From Russula earlei (taxonomy: Eukaryota > Basidiomycota > Agaricomycetes > Russulales > Russulaceae): a stretch of 64,000 nucleotides of DNA. The position numbers were made by a program, and so were the translations under genes. Positions 47,235 through 60,490 of the stretch are shown here, piece after piece. The notes under the pieces were generated by a model. That model saw nothing but the letters and a program-made list of their open reading frames with translations. It made no database searches and was not told where the DNA came from. The stretch lies in the NCBI GenBank assembly GCA_025769875.1, contig JAGFNK010000144.1, forward strand, positions 1-64,000. The letters run 5' to 3'. Positions within the stretch are counted from its first letter, which is position 1, and every line of letters starts with the position of its first letter.

Positions 47235-48422
47235 TCAAACCACGCCGCTCCCCCGCCGCGATGGTGTCCTGCCACCGACAACTTTCATCTTCTGTGCTTC
47301 CCCAACTAGCTCCCCTATGAGCTTATTATACGTTTCCGAGTCTTGCTGCAGTGCATCCTTCGTCTGCAGCAGGTAGGTCAATAGTGCTGAAGTATTCTGT
47401 GTCTGTGTCCGCATGTCGGCTAGACAATCTTCCAAGGAAGCCAATGGTAGTAGGGATAGTTGATCTGTAGCACGATGATATAGAGTGGACAATCGTGTAG
47501 ATATCGAACCAATAACGAACCTGATGTTAGCGCGAGAAGTTCCTCAATCTTCTGTTCCTCCAGCTGTGGCTTAGGACCCAATCCAAGCTGCGCGGCAGCA
47601 CCTTTTCTGGGTGGCGATGTACGAGTACCTGGGACAGGAGTCCCCGTCCTCGAGTTTTGCGAAGACGTGTGGCCATTGGCTACCTGCGACCCATTGCGGG
47701 AAACTGGGGGAGCCGATATGGGCCGCGTGGTGATGTGCAACGCAGGTAAAGCTTTGCTGCCTCCCATGCGGAAGCACCTCAGTCGAGGTTCACGGGAATA
47801 CCCAAGGCAATCAGGTGCTGCCTCCTGATACGTGAGCGCGTCCAATTTGGGGGATGCGCGGATGGGCGCGATTTCGGGAAAAGTGACTGATAGAGCGCGC
47901 GACTATCGGGGGTGGTGTGAGCGGTCGATTATTATTCTGCGCATTCGAGAAAGGGTATCACCTGTCTGGAGTTACCAAAGTCTGGGCAAGACCACCTACT
48001 TCGCGCACATCCTCGTCGGTCAGCGCCTGACTCGTGTCGTCGGCGCTCCAGAGCGGACCCAAGACTTCCTCGATCTGCGTTTCTAACAGCTGCCGCGACG
48101 GATGTGGGTCAAAGCGGAGCGGCTCCCAATCCCACGATGAGGAGCCCGACGCCGGTTCTGCTGGCTCAGTGAAGTGCCCGCCGACCCCGAACTCCTCGGT
48201 AGGGTCTTCCGCCTCCGCTTGGCCAAATTCGCCAAAATCTCCAAATTCGTCGTCGTCGTCCCCGTGCCCAGAAGCGTCCTTTTGCGTCTCGAAGCCGTCA
48301 AAATCATCAAACCGGTTGACCGTGAACGATGTCTGAGGGAAGGTCGGATGAACTGGGGACGATAAGGGTACCACGCCTGACGCAGAAGTTGCCCATACTG
48401 ATGAGCCGAAGTCTTCGTCCAT
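47235..48422 (-). CDS. Unknown acidic protein with FDDF/DFGDF motifs
   Basis: Exons 48422-47976, 47902-47521 and 47464-47235 give 352 residues, all in phase. I do not recognise a named family. The N-terminus starts MDEDFGSSVWA and has the acidic aromatic cluster FDDFDGFET and DDDDEFGDFGEFG, similar to short peptides that bind clathrin-adaptor ear domains (as in aftiphilin-like proteins). The middle has LWSADDTSQALTDEDVREV and SRALYQSLFPEIAPIRASPK, then a Ser/Pro/Gly linker. The C-terminus (LPLASLEDCLADMRTQTQNT to GELVGEAQKM) is a likely coiled coil. A vesicle-trafficking adaptor role is a guess from the motifs only. It starts 263 bp from the MARVEL-like stop and ends 133 bp before RPA190. Confidence 0.7.
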
Positions 48423-48685
48423 GGCAAAGCCAGGATAAAGCTTTGTGATATGCGAGCCCCTTTCGTGCGTGGGACAGCCCTCGTTAACAGCGAGCGAAAG
48501 GAAAGGGACTTGTAAGAAATCGTGGTAGACAAGTTGAATCGATCATCAAAATATTCAGGGACCCCGGACATTCCATGAAGTCGTTGGCTCCAAAATATGC
48601 AAGCAAAACACAGCGCTGGTACTACAACATATCCACGTAGGGCACACTCAATCACGTTACGTCTGCTTCGTTTGAGAGGTTCAAT

Positions 48686-49767
48686 TCACATCATTGGGCC
48701 TTGCGAGACGGTAGTCGGCTGGCCATTCCTTCCAGGCTGAATTATTAGCGACTGTCCAGGTTGTTGCTGAACAACATTCCCGGCGTAAGTCGTCGTTGGA
48801 TACGGTGTGTATGGGGCATTGTAACCACGGGGACCATATGGCGTCGAATACGAGGCATAACCGACCCCGGGGTAGCCGGGTGCTTGCCCGAACCAAGGTA
48901 ATTCACGGACATCATCTCTCCAGATATATGACCGCCCCATGGCCACAGAGCGAGTGGCAAGAGTGATCAGAAAAACGAAGTAGAGAGTGACTGCGATGTA
49001 TTAGGGATGAGGAAAGGTAGAGATGGGAGAGAAAAACGTACTCAAGGAAAAGGTAGCCCATGAGAATGCCTCAATGACCTTTGACAAGTCACAGTACGAG
49101 CGAGCGGATACTGGATTGCAGTGATTCAATGAGAGAGAAAAGAACTTTCTAGGAAGGTTACCAACTCGTGCCATTTTTTGTGCTTGTCCTAGAATTTCCG
49201 AGGGCATCACACTGTGTGGAGCCGAGGGAGTCGCTGTACTCGCGATAAGTCATGAGTCGATGAGAATAGTTCGAGAAGACATACGAAGACCACGCTGCTA
49301 ATGCTAGTACCGGTGTTGATATCGGGCATCGCTTGGGAGAAAGACTGGGGAGACTTACTTAGCCAAAGGATGCCTGAAATAAACAGGATGATTGCGTCTG
49401 TATATGGAGTTGATGATATCAAGCTAACGAGGATATCCAGATATGGAGGTGGTTATTCAAAGCGAATGAACGCACATCAGGGTGAACATGAATATGGTCC
49501 ATGATGGAGGTATTAAGGAATAGATCGAGAAGTCATCTGAGCGATCGACGCTTCATCAATGGATCCAATTTTATCAGAATAACCACGTACGATGCAGATG
49601 AGGTAGAAATATGGATGCAAAGTAGGCGGAAATCCCTAACACCGCTGCAGACGTTAAAATGACGGCAACTGGTACGAACAAGTGTCAGATAAATGTGTGG
49701 GGCAAGGGTTGCAAAGGTTGCATGTACCATAACCATAAACTCTGAGATTTGCGAACAAGACGGTCAT
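48686..49767 (-). CDS. MARVEL-like four-helix membrane protein
   Basis: Eight exons (49767-49734, 49668-49591, 49536-49476, 49423-49359, 49297-49285, 49238-49162, 49110-49042, 48990-48686) join in phase to 233 residues. Four hydrophobic segments are seen: VAVILTSAAVLGISAYFAS, WTIFMFTLILISS, DAIILFISGILWLTAW and FSWATFSLITLYFVFLITLA. The conserved SARSYCDLSKVIEAFSW before the last helix fits fungal MARVEL-type proteins, which sit in plasma-membrane domains. The cytosolic tail is Pro/Tyr/Gly-rich (PYGPRGYNAPYTPYP). Exon 5 is only 13 nt. The start Met is the first in the exon chain, but a longer N-terminus cannot be excluded. Confidence 0.75.
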
Positions 49768-50090
49768 CCCAGTGCTGATTCGAGGGGAGGAATGTCGTGT
49801 AAACGTGAACCCTGTGGAAGGACAAGAGGTTGTGGAGTGAGGGTGGGATGGATAGATGATGCAACGTGTTGGCTCCAAGATGCCGCAGCTTAAAAGGGCC
49901 GATGTTCCATTTATTAGTTTCCACATGTGGAGCATCAGATGAACGGAAAACAGATAGAACGTGAGACTGGGTAGTGCCAATGTTGCGAATAATCTTGGAT
50001 CCGAACTGCTGTTGTTCGTTCGCAGAAATGATCATGTTAATGCAAAGTGTCGCGTTGCCTCTGAACGCAAAGTTGCATTCGTGCCAGCTC
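49768..50090. promoter_or_regulatory. Bidirectional promoter, MARVEL-like gene / mitochondrial L2
   Basis: A 323-bp region between divergent starts. It is open on the plus strand with several upstream ATGs in frame with L2 (for example at 50,033), so the leader of L2 may be short or start near 50,060. No TATA box is obvious. Sharing of control is inferred from the layout. Confidence 0.5.
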
Positions 50091-51319
50091 ATGGCTTTCG
50101 TCCGTCTCGCTGTTGGGCTCTTCAGGTCACGTCTAATAACTTCTCCGTTAGAACGTGTCCTTTCTCCCGCTCCATTCCGCGCCTGTCTGAGGAGATATTC
50201 CACAGAAGTCACCTTGGAACAACGGCCGACAGATGTCAATGCTGCTTTGTCGCGAACGGCCACCCTCTTCAAGACGTATAAACCCATAACACCGGGCATA
50301 CGCCACCTTCGTCGCCCTCTCAATCCACATCTTTACAAGGGAAGGCCCCTACGTCTACTTACCGTTGCACTACGGAAGAAGGGAGGCAGAAATTCAAAAG
50401 GTCGCATCACTGTTCGCTCCCGGGGTGGCGGCCATAGAAGACGCATTCGTCTCGTCGACTTTATGCGCACCGAGCCCGGGCCACACGACGTCGTACGGAT
50501 TGAATATGATCCCAACCGCTCTGCTCACATAGCTCTTTTAAAAAACCGGGACCCCAACGTCGAAGGACCGAAAAAATGGAGCTACATACTTGCATGCGAG
50601 GGCTTGCGGGCAGGTCATGTAGTAGAGAGCTTCAGGAAGGGTATCCCCGATGGACTTGTTGAAGGATATGTCGACTCGAAGAAGATTCGTGGGAATGCAA
50701 TGGCGGTGGGCGACGATAATTTTGCAGCGGCGAACGCGTCCCTTGCTATCGGCCTTCTACGTGCCCGAACAGTCAAACCAGGGAATGTCCTCCCTCTCCG
50801 TTTAATACCGACGGGTACCATTATCCACTCTATCGCGCTCAATCCTGATGGCCGCGGCATCCTCGTCCGTTCAGCCGGCTCCTTTGGTCAGGTCATCGTC
50901 CATGAGGATAACGGAAGGTACAGCCAAGTACGTCTACAAAGTGGAGAAGTACGAAAAGTGCTTCAAGATTGTGTAGCGACGATTGGGAAGGTCAGTAACC
51001 CACTCTGGAAGGGAAGGAGCTTGGGCAAGGCAGGTCGTACACGATGGCTTGGTCGAAGACCTCATGTGCGTGGCGTGGCTATGAATGCGTATGTCCTCTC
51101 TTTTGGTAGTCCATGCAAACATATTAATAAATCCCCAGTGTCGACCATCCCCACGGAGGTGGTCGCGGCAAGTCAAAATCCAACAAGCATCCTCGATCTA
51201 TTTGGGGCTGGCAAACAAAAGGCAAGCGAACGCGCAAACCTGGCCCTAAGGGCCCCAAAGGTAGTAATAAGATGGTCGTTCGCGAGCGTCCGAGGGGTGT
51301 GGAGAAGAGAGCGCGTTGA
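50091..51319 (+). CDS. RML2: Mitochondrial large-subunit ribosomal protein L2
   Basis: Exons 50091-51088 and 51139-51319 give 392 residues. The first 35 residues are rich in Arg, Ser and hydrophobics without acids ([18 protein letters not shown]), a mitochondrial targeting signal. The L2 body follows: [52 protein letters not shown]..., [19 protein letters not shown], the SAG-x-F-GQV block, and [12 protein letters not shown], with [12 protein letters not shown] after the intron. The His in VDHPHGG lies near the peptidyl-transferase centre in bacterial L2. The protein belongs to the mitoribosome large subunit. RIX1 starts only 67 bp downstream on the same strand. Confidence 0.95.
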
Positions 51320-51386
51320 GGTGCAGATGTCGGACCGGTTAACTTGAAACCACAGTGTACTTACCACTACACGCTCGTTACATGTC

Positions 51387-54176
51387 ATGTCCACTTTCGA
51401 CTCTGCGCATCCCCTCAGAACGTTCTTGCAGTTTCAACTAGCCTCGGATGATGCTGCTGTTCTGAATTTACCTCATGTGGTCCAGTTCCTTTCTCCTCAA
51501 CATTTTAAACCCTCCCCGCACCTTCAAAAATGGTCGACACGTATTAACTCTTTAATCCACTCGAAAGACCCCGGTGCACGCTGGGCGGGTCTTTCTATTG
51601 CGTGCCGAACATCGACGTTGTCACGAGAACTGATGCTTGAAAACGCCAGGGGTTGGGTCAGCGCAGCTTTGCCTCTATTTTCAGTCCGTGTGTCCACCCA
51701 CATTCTCTTTCCATGAATCTCACTGTGCGAAGAAACAAGAGCCATTGCCAACTCTAAAGGCCGCCACTCGACTTCTCACTCATATATTCTCGGTCGCCAT
51801 CGATAATCCGGAATTCCAGAGGCAAATAGCATCTCCAAATGTGCCGAAATTTAGCCTTGCACTCATTGCCATTGTCGAGGATCACCCGAGCCGTGAATTG
51901 AAGGTCGGTCATTACGCGCCCCGTTCGCATAGTCGCATAGTTGCTTATAGGTCCTTCAGCTTCTCGCCCTCGATGCGCTGTATGTACTGGTACCACTCTA
52001 CCCAACTCTTTTCAAGCCTCTCCACGGAAGGCTCTGTGCGCTGTGTTTTCGCCAATTCGACTGCCCGGCCGGACGGCCAACGGACGTTCCATTCGCTCAG
52101 GCTACATCTCGATTATATTCAGTCCTTCCTGTCACTGGGGGAAAAGTTGGTGCGGCCAGCCTTTGGAGGAAATCCGTAGACGAGATCCTATCCATTGGTT
52201 GGAGATCACTTTCCGCTGTCAGGTCGTTCTCCAACGGTGATCCTGATCAATCATTCAGCGTTCCAATCATGCACTAAAACAAAGTTCAGTTCCAGCAAAC
52301 GTGACCCCTCCTAAACAATACCAGCCATTTCAGGAAGATGCGACGGTGTCTATCCCGTTGAACCTTGATCGCCTCCGGTGCGCTGTTCTCGCACTCTGCG
52401 ATCTTCTAACGTATATTTGCGTTTTTTTTTCCATCCCGATTCAGCGCTAACTCAGTCTCCATCAGGTCTACCACTGCAAGAGCCATTCCAATTGCCGTTG
52501 GGTGCTCTGGTGAGCTTCAATCAGGCGTTACTGAGTCGCACACACGATAATGTCAAGGTTTGCAGATCTTCCTCGGTCATTACGTATCTGACCAGTGTTA
52601 TCCAGGAAAACAGCCACGTTGAAACTTCTGTTCGCGCGATGGAAACGGCAGTTGTCCCAGAGATCTGCGCTCTTGGATGCGACCTACTATCTAGACTTGC
52701 CACCTGGTACGTTGGAGCGATGTTGGAGCGATCTCTCCCCCTCTCCACCTTCACCGAGTTGATGGGTTCAATTAGTGCAGAACGTCACCTTACGCCACAT
52801 TCAGGGCGATTCACAAGCATTATTTTGTTTCATCTTGAGCTTGCTCCACCGCCGTGAGTGCAGTGCGCTTTGGCGCTGTTATTGAATCGTAATCGATGGT
52901 CATCTCAACCCTTTCAGCGACAGACATGTCGAATTTCTGCGAGCCTTGGTTTCACTATTGGCGAATGCGCACACAATGCATTCCCAACTGTTATTGAACC
53001 GAATCGTTAGGGTCCTTTTATCTACCCTCTCTGTCCTTTTGCCAACCCAATCTGATATAAGCAACGACCGTGAATCAACCGTAAGTAGCAAGGGTCGGAG
53101 GGGCAGGAAGCGAGCACATGACTATGAAGGAGACGAAATCTTCGGGATTACAACTAATGTCATCTGTCCGACCGCGACGCACAAAACGATGACATTGACC
53201 ACGCTGGATGGTAAGCCATCATCCTCAATTCCCTCTGCCAACATTCTATGACATGACCTACGACCTAGCCCTCCGATTGATCCTTCAAAATCCATACCTT
53301 CCACCAGCGACATATTCGCTCATCAGTCGGCTGTTACTTGGTCTCAACGTCTGGCTACCTTCTTTGCATCCCACTAGGCTGTCAAACGATCAGTCGTTCC
53401 ATGCCCTTCTTTTACGCGGGTTTCAAGGCACGTCCATAGATCTCAGCGCCGATACACGAGGTGTTATTGGCAGGAGCTTGGGGTTGATCATGCACGGACT
53501 TCAGGAGCCAATTGATGACCCTGTGCGTATGTCCAAATGGCAGATTGATCATTCTCACGACCATCCCTAAAAGGCTACATCCACGATCACTCTGAGAACA
53601 ATCGATAGACTACTGCACCCCCGCTTTCCCTGGCTTGTGCGGGCTCCCCCATATACCGAGTTGCTACCGTTATTGCGCACGGAGGAGAGCGTCGAGGAGC
53701 GGGAACTTCGAGAGAGTCTCCACATTAGTGTTGGTCCACCAGCACGTGCAACAGGAACTACAGGGCCCGCAAATCAACGATCCATGCCGACACTAGCCCT
53801 AGACTCGGGTCCTTTGCCCCTTCCACCTAATCCTGATACTTTGCCTAACGTTAACGAGCCCAAGACGCCGGCACTAGAGCCCTTATCATCACCAAGGTAT
53901 TATCAAGCAGCCACACCGGATCTCAGACCTGCCACACCCCCAAACTTACACAACCTTTCTCCTCCGGTACAATCACCAGGTCAGGGCTCCTCGGATTCCA
54001 AGGATCCATTACGCCCTTCACAGGCGCTCGATGTTCCTTCGTCACTTATGAGCGGAGTTGCTTCTGCACCCGAGTCGCGCTTCGGTGCTGTATTGGAGGC
54101 TACCAATGCAGTGGACGACGACGACGATGACAACGAAGATATGCCGAGCATTGATATGGGATCTGATTCAGACTGA
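51387..54176 (+). CDS. RIX1: Pre-rRNA processing protein RIX1
   Basis: Exons about 51387-51683, 51733-51903, 51951-52236, 52290-52410, 52466-52557, 52606-52706, 52776-52853, 52918-53210, 53269-53522 and 53574-54176 give about 750 residues. Family signals are RWAGLSIACRTSTLSRELML, LEDHPSRELK-like EDHPSRELKVLQLLALDALY, PVTGGKVGAASLWRKSVDEI, LDRLRCAVLALCDLL, CALGCDLLSRLATC and ICPTA after a basic RGRKRAHDYEGDEIFG. The end is acidic (DDDDDDNEDMPSIDMG). Rix1 (PELP1 in animals) with Ipi1 and Ipi3 acts in 60S maturation and ITS2 processing in the nucleolus. One base too many near 52,478-52,484 breaks the frame between STTAR and PFQLPLGALV. The intron at 52558-52605 is a multiple of three and uncertain. 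Confidence 0.85.
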
Positions 54177-54302
54177 GCCTTATTTTATTTTGAAACGACA
54201 GTAAATACGCCGCTCGCGGCTTATGTTGATGATCGCAGGCTCAAACTGGCCATGTGTTGCGGCGTTAAAAGGTGAGATCGGGTATTCAGGAGACGGCTGC
54301 AG

Positions 54303-55400
54303 TCAAATGCGAATCCGTTTACGATGTAGTCCTTTGGAATCTACCTCCATCATGTCATCATCTGATTCGTTAGGCACAGTACCGTCTTCCGGTGTTAACG
54401 TTGCTAACTAGAGACGATGCAATGGGAGCAAATTGGAAATGTAACTTAGCAGACTGTAACGACAGTTGACGGACCTTATGGATGAACATCGGTGCGATGA
54501 CGCCTTCCGGATCGAGTGCATGGGCTCGTTCTAGGTGTTGTTGTGCTCCTCGCAGCAAGTTCTCCTTGGAGGCGTCGATGTTTTGCCCTTGTTCCGTAAG
54601 GAGTTGGCTTAAGACCGTTGTCACGGATTTTAAATGCCATTTACGTGCCTTGCGCGTCACGGCTCGAGTCGGCATCCGCAACTGACGCCAGTCGTAAACA
54701 AAGAAAGCCAGCATACGTATGCAGCACGGCATTGTCTTGGTACGGTGGTGACGGAAGGTATCTAGATTGCTCGGAGTTGGCTGAGTTGGCTGCACGTAAG
54801 AACGAAGAGATGGGATCCGCACAGCTCTAGTTCGTCAAGGGCGTCACGTTCCCGTCCAGCCATCGCCAGAGACAGAACGAGCTCCTGCACAAGCGATTCG
54901 CGCTAAATAAAATAGATAAATAAAAAGACAAAAAAAAAAGGGGGGGGCGGTGGTAACGTGAGCTGGGAGCCGCTGATGGGGAGGGGGAAAGGGTGAGCGG
55001 CGGCCACAGGAACAATTCTAGGCCGCCAGGACTCGAAACTAAACGAGAAGGGTTGAAACAGACGCGCGCGCACCTCTTCGGGATGCTGGAGCATCATGAC
55101 CCGTAGAAATTCGATGTGCCTCGCCGTCCCTGGGATACTATCGCATGGCGGTGGGGGATTGACGGCGAGGATTATAAGGCCGATTTTCCACATGTCCACC
55201 CATTCGATCTCCTCGCATCGAGTGAGCAGCCCGAATGCCCTTCGGGCTAGGTGAAGATCTCCGCGCTGTATTGACAAATGCAATATATCGCGAAGGCGGC
55301 GAATGTGGACCCTGCGGGCGGTTGAAGGACTCTTCATCCCGTCAGACGAGGCGAATATGAATGGAGGGCAGTGCTTATGCCAGTCGGCTGTAGCCTCCAT
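54303..55400 (-). CDS. RNA polymerase I-specific initiation factor, Rrn11-like
   Basis: Exons 55400-55074, 54902-54823, 54761-54645, 54607-54475 and 54407-54303 give 253 residues, all in phase. The pattern RRVHIRRLRDILHLSIQRGD, LARRAFGLLTRCEEIEWVDM, WKIGLIIL, IEFLRVMMLQHPEE, LVQELVLSLAMAGRERDALD and ELYLPSPPYQDNAVLHTYAG is a TPR-like helical repeat as in the Rrn11/TAF1A subunit of the Pol I core promoter factor. A Pol I role fits the nearby RPA190 and RIX1 genes. The first intron is long for this window (171 nt) and the third is only 37 nt (54608-54644). The start at 55400 is the first ATG in frame; a further upstream exon is possible. It converges with RIX1 (126 bp between stops). Confidence 0.65.
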
Positions 55401-55656
55401 GGAAGAAGGTACGTGATGATAACGATATTTCTGAACACCTGCATCGGCAGTTTGTAGGTAGTGGATTGTATTACGTGATACTAATTTAAGTATTCTCGAC
55501 AACTCAACGCCTAAACGTTAAATGCTGTAAATAAGATACCTACGGATGGAATAAGATAATTGTATGGGAAGATGGAGCGTGCAGCGTGCAAGCGGAGACA
55601 ACCCCTCGACAATTGGGGGTGGTAACATACAGAAAGGGCTCCGCTCCGACGTGACA

Positions 55657-56810
55657 TCAATCGTCTTCTTTGAAGGGTTCGCGTTCCAGAGGCTTCAGTG
55701 GAACGATGCGAGTGCGAAGAATCTGCTCGCGGCGTGCGCCAAAGTATCGTGGCGTTTCGAAACTCCAGACTAGGTTACCAGCGGGCCAATGTTGGCACGC
55801 CTCGATGTAGCGCTTGACGTCGACGTCCACTTCAGGGCCAAACGATCGCAAGGACGACTTCGCGTCGAGGAAGTCGTCCATGAGCTGTTTGTAATGCGCT
55901 CCAACGAAATTGCACGCGGCTTGGATATCCATGTTTTTCGTCCTCATCAGTACGGTAATGAAGTTGTTGCCTTCCAAACCGCTGTTTAGTTCCATGTTAT
56001 AGGAATACAGGTCCTGGGGTTGAAGAAACACAAATAGGACACAGCGATTAGTTCCAACGCTCGGTCGCCGCATAACGTATACTCACGTTTGCCCAGCACA
56101 CCATGTCGACGGCGCTGAAATATATCCTTTGGAAGGTCGGGTCCGCAAAAACTTCATCAGGAAGATCAATGCCCAAGATATATGAGATCACGCCAAAGCA
56201 AACGCGAACGGCACTGTTCTCGCGGCGGAGATGCACGTAATCGTGGAGTTGGAGGACTTCTCCACGATCGCGTAAACCAGCCTCTTGAACGACAGAGTCG
56301 ATATATGCATCGCAGTGCGCAAGAAAGCGACTGAACGTCTTTGGTTTGGCTGTTGTGATGAGGCGTGCGCGGAAGCTTAAGGCTAAAATTAGATGCGGCA
56401 GCTGGATCGATCTGACTCCAACGAACTCACTCAGCGGTCATTCGCGCGAGCTTTGACCCATCCGTCCATGTTGGATCTCGCATAACTTGTAAAAAGATGT
56501 CGCCTGTGCGACGGGCATCACCATAGCACTGTTCGTCGCTGAGCTCGTCAATGACGAACAACAGATTGACGAGATCGCAACAAGTACGAAATTCTTCGTA
56601 TCCGGCATACGGGTAGCAGTGCGAGCTCAACAGCTCACTCTGACCCTGGAAAAAGAAGGCGCGACGACGATCAGCGAACACTGCATAGCTATTGACCCAG
56701 CGTCTGGACTCGGCTGAGGCACGCTTCCAAAAGGGGTTCGTAGCGTCGCGAAATGCGGTGGAAAGGGAAAAGAGATCAGGGAGGACAAAATAAGATGGAG
56801 ACTGGATCAT
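55657..56810 (-). CDS. Sesquiterpene synthase
   Basis: Exons 56810-56431, 56375-56087 and 56013-55657 give 341 residues. The class I terpene-cyclase metal motifs are intact: DELSD (88-92, with a further Asp/Glu) and NSE as N223-D-L-Y-S227-Y-N-M-E231, followed by a downstream RY-like pair (ETPRYFG, about 315). Length and motifs fit fungal sesquiterpene synthases that cyclise farnesyl diphosphate; the DE-x-x-D form is common in the protoilludene-synthase clade of mushrooms, but the product cannot be told from sequence. The last intron cuts the NSE motif between Asn223 and Asp224. A TATA-like CATAAATAG lies about 105 bp upstream (56,915-56,923, minus strand). No P450, transporter or other tailoring gene lies next to it within the window. 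Confidence 0.92.
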
Positions 56811-57669
56811 TGCGAGAAGCTCAGCGAAGCAACGAAACACGTTAGCCCTAAGGTAGAAGACTGCTCGAGACCCCTGGGGTTGAAATAGCGTAGTAAAGCT
56901 ACCGAGGTCGACCCGCTATTTATGCGCCTCTGGTCTGCTCAAACGGGGCTCAGAAGCCCATCCCCATAAGAAAGAGAGAAACCAACGTCATCTGTTGAGA
57001 GCAGCCGGGCAAGTTGGGAACGAACGCTGAGGCGCACAGGCACTGGGTTTCAGCCACTCCCGTCATCAATTCATTCTCAAGTCGTGGGCGGTATTGATTC
57101 TCTTGAGCGAGTCTCCAAAACGTAGAGGAGGAATGAACCGAGACGCCGCATGCCAGGACACCACACGTTGAAGATCAAAGGAAGAGTGAAGTTGTGCAAA
57201 GGTATCCAGTGTGTCCACAGATGCCATAGAAGAGCATCAACTCACTTATTGTCGCAGGCGTGGCGTTCGGGATACGGCCTGTCACGAAACCTGCTGTAAG
57301 ATTGACATGAACATGTTAGGACGTCAGAGCACAGGGACGAGTGATTCACGGTGGATGTTAGGGCACCGAAAGGGAAGCGGGTTCCTAGATTTGTTAGCAA
57401 TTTTCCACAATAGGTGTTGATGTTTGAGCTGCTCTTGATGGGGACTTTTTGCATACGGATCGATCCAATCTCGGGGACCTTTCCATAGCTACGCGAGTGT
57501 GGCCAGGTCAACAGAGCGTCGCATCAAACATCATTATCGAGCAGAAAATATATGCAGCACATACGACACGAGGCCAGCCGCACGGGAGATGCCTTATTAT
57601 GTAATCAAGGCCGCAACCATTGTCGCGCGCGCGCGGCCTCATTCATCCGACTCAATCGCCTCTATCAAC
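56811..57669. other. Divergent intergenic region, terpene synthase / RVB2
   Basis: About 860 bp. The terpene synthase TATA-like site lies near 56,920. The RVB2-proximal 150 bp are CpG-rich (CGCGCGCGCGG near 57,623-57,640) without a TATA box. Short open frames here show no family pattern. Confidence 0.55.
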
Positions 57670-59448
<1,779 letters not shown>

Positions 59449-59797
59449 ACTATACTTTCCTACCTGCTTGAGATTCCCCGCCGCTACTCCATGGTAGTTG
59501 TACCGACCATCGCAACCAGTGGGCAATCTGATGCATTTCGGTTTAAGAAATTTTTTGATTGAACGCCATTCCGAGCATCGGCAGTGTCACGACTACCGGA
59601 ACAATGCCGAGAGGGTAAGACATTCGGATGCACCCTAAACACGTATCAATGAATCCAAGGGATGTAGCGAATGCGTACAAGTACTACTCTCCGTGAAGAA
59701 CCCACACTTGGGCGCTCAGGAGAATGACTGTCGGCCAGCATACTGGGTCTTTGCAGAACCGTGAACGGTTGAGAGGTAAAGAGTGCCGGACGGAATC
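59449..59797. other. Convergent intergenic region
   Basis: Between the stops of RVB2 and RPC11. No gene or clear polyadenylation motif was identified. Confidence 0.5.
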
Positions 59798-60358
59798 CTA
59801 GTTCTCGCGCCATTGATGGGTACATGCGGTACAACTGTCGATTCAAACCAGAGGAAGCAGTTAAGGCGTGCACGAGCAGGGCCCGTCGGCATGACTCACC
59901 GATAAACTGCCAAGTCCGGGGTAATGTCAACCGCCCTACAAAATAAGGGTGATCGGTGACTTACACGTCGTCATGGGTTCGTCAGCGGATCTAATCTGCA
60001 GCTGGTAGAAGTAGGCGCGGTCATTGTCGCATTTGGGGCAGGTCGCTTGAGGCCCCGGTCAGCCCGCGCGGGTTCACGGATCGCAAGTCAGGGAGCATAC
60101 CGGCTGTGGAATCGGCATGTTTCCACGTCTCATCGCCGCCAAGGACATCGTCCACTTCTTTGCGGGTCAGTTTGGTTCGCGATGTCATCTATGAGGAATA
60201 AATAGCCCTCGTCAGAACGGAGTCGCTGAGTAGAAAGAAATATCAAGGACCTGCTTGGCTATCGGAAACTCGTACGCACAAGTGTTGCAAGCCCATTTGT
60301 TATACCCGGTCTGAGCAGATATGACAAGAAGGCTTGCGCAAGTGGGACAGAACAGCAT
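59798..60358 (-). CDS. RPC11: RNA polymerase III subunit C11 (TFIIS-like)
   Basis: Exons 60358-60251, 60188-60101, 60045-59965, 59906-59900 and 59834-59798 give 106 residues, the usual size. The N-terminal zinc ribbon starts MLFCPTCASLLVIS and has WACNTCAYEFPI. The C-terminal TFIIS-type ribbon has CPKCDNDRAYFYQLQIRSAD, the acidic hairpin RSADEP and CTACTHQWREN. C11 gives Pol III its RNA-cleavage activity and helps termination and reinitiation; the Asp-Glu of the hairpin is the catalytic pair. The fourth exon is only 7 nt (TTTATCG), between a GTAAGT donor intron of 58 nt and a GTGAGT donor intron of 65 nt; without it the F-Y-R-C segment and the reading frame are lost. Confidence 0.93.
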
Positions 60359-60490
60359 GGAAAGATCAGAGCTCACTCAGCGGTCATCATTATGTAGGTG
60401 GGATGGCGGTCCGATGGCCTCCGTAAGAGGCAGCCACTTAAGATAACGCACCCACGACAACGCTGCTAAGCTACCACTGGCACGGTTTCG
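60359..60490. promoter_or_regulatory. Bidirectional promoter, RPC11 / SEC10
   Basis: Only 132 bp lie between the divergent start codons. No TATA box is evident. TTAAGATAACGC lies near the middle (about 60,438). Shared control is inferred from distance only. Confidence 0.55.
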
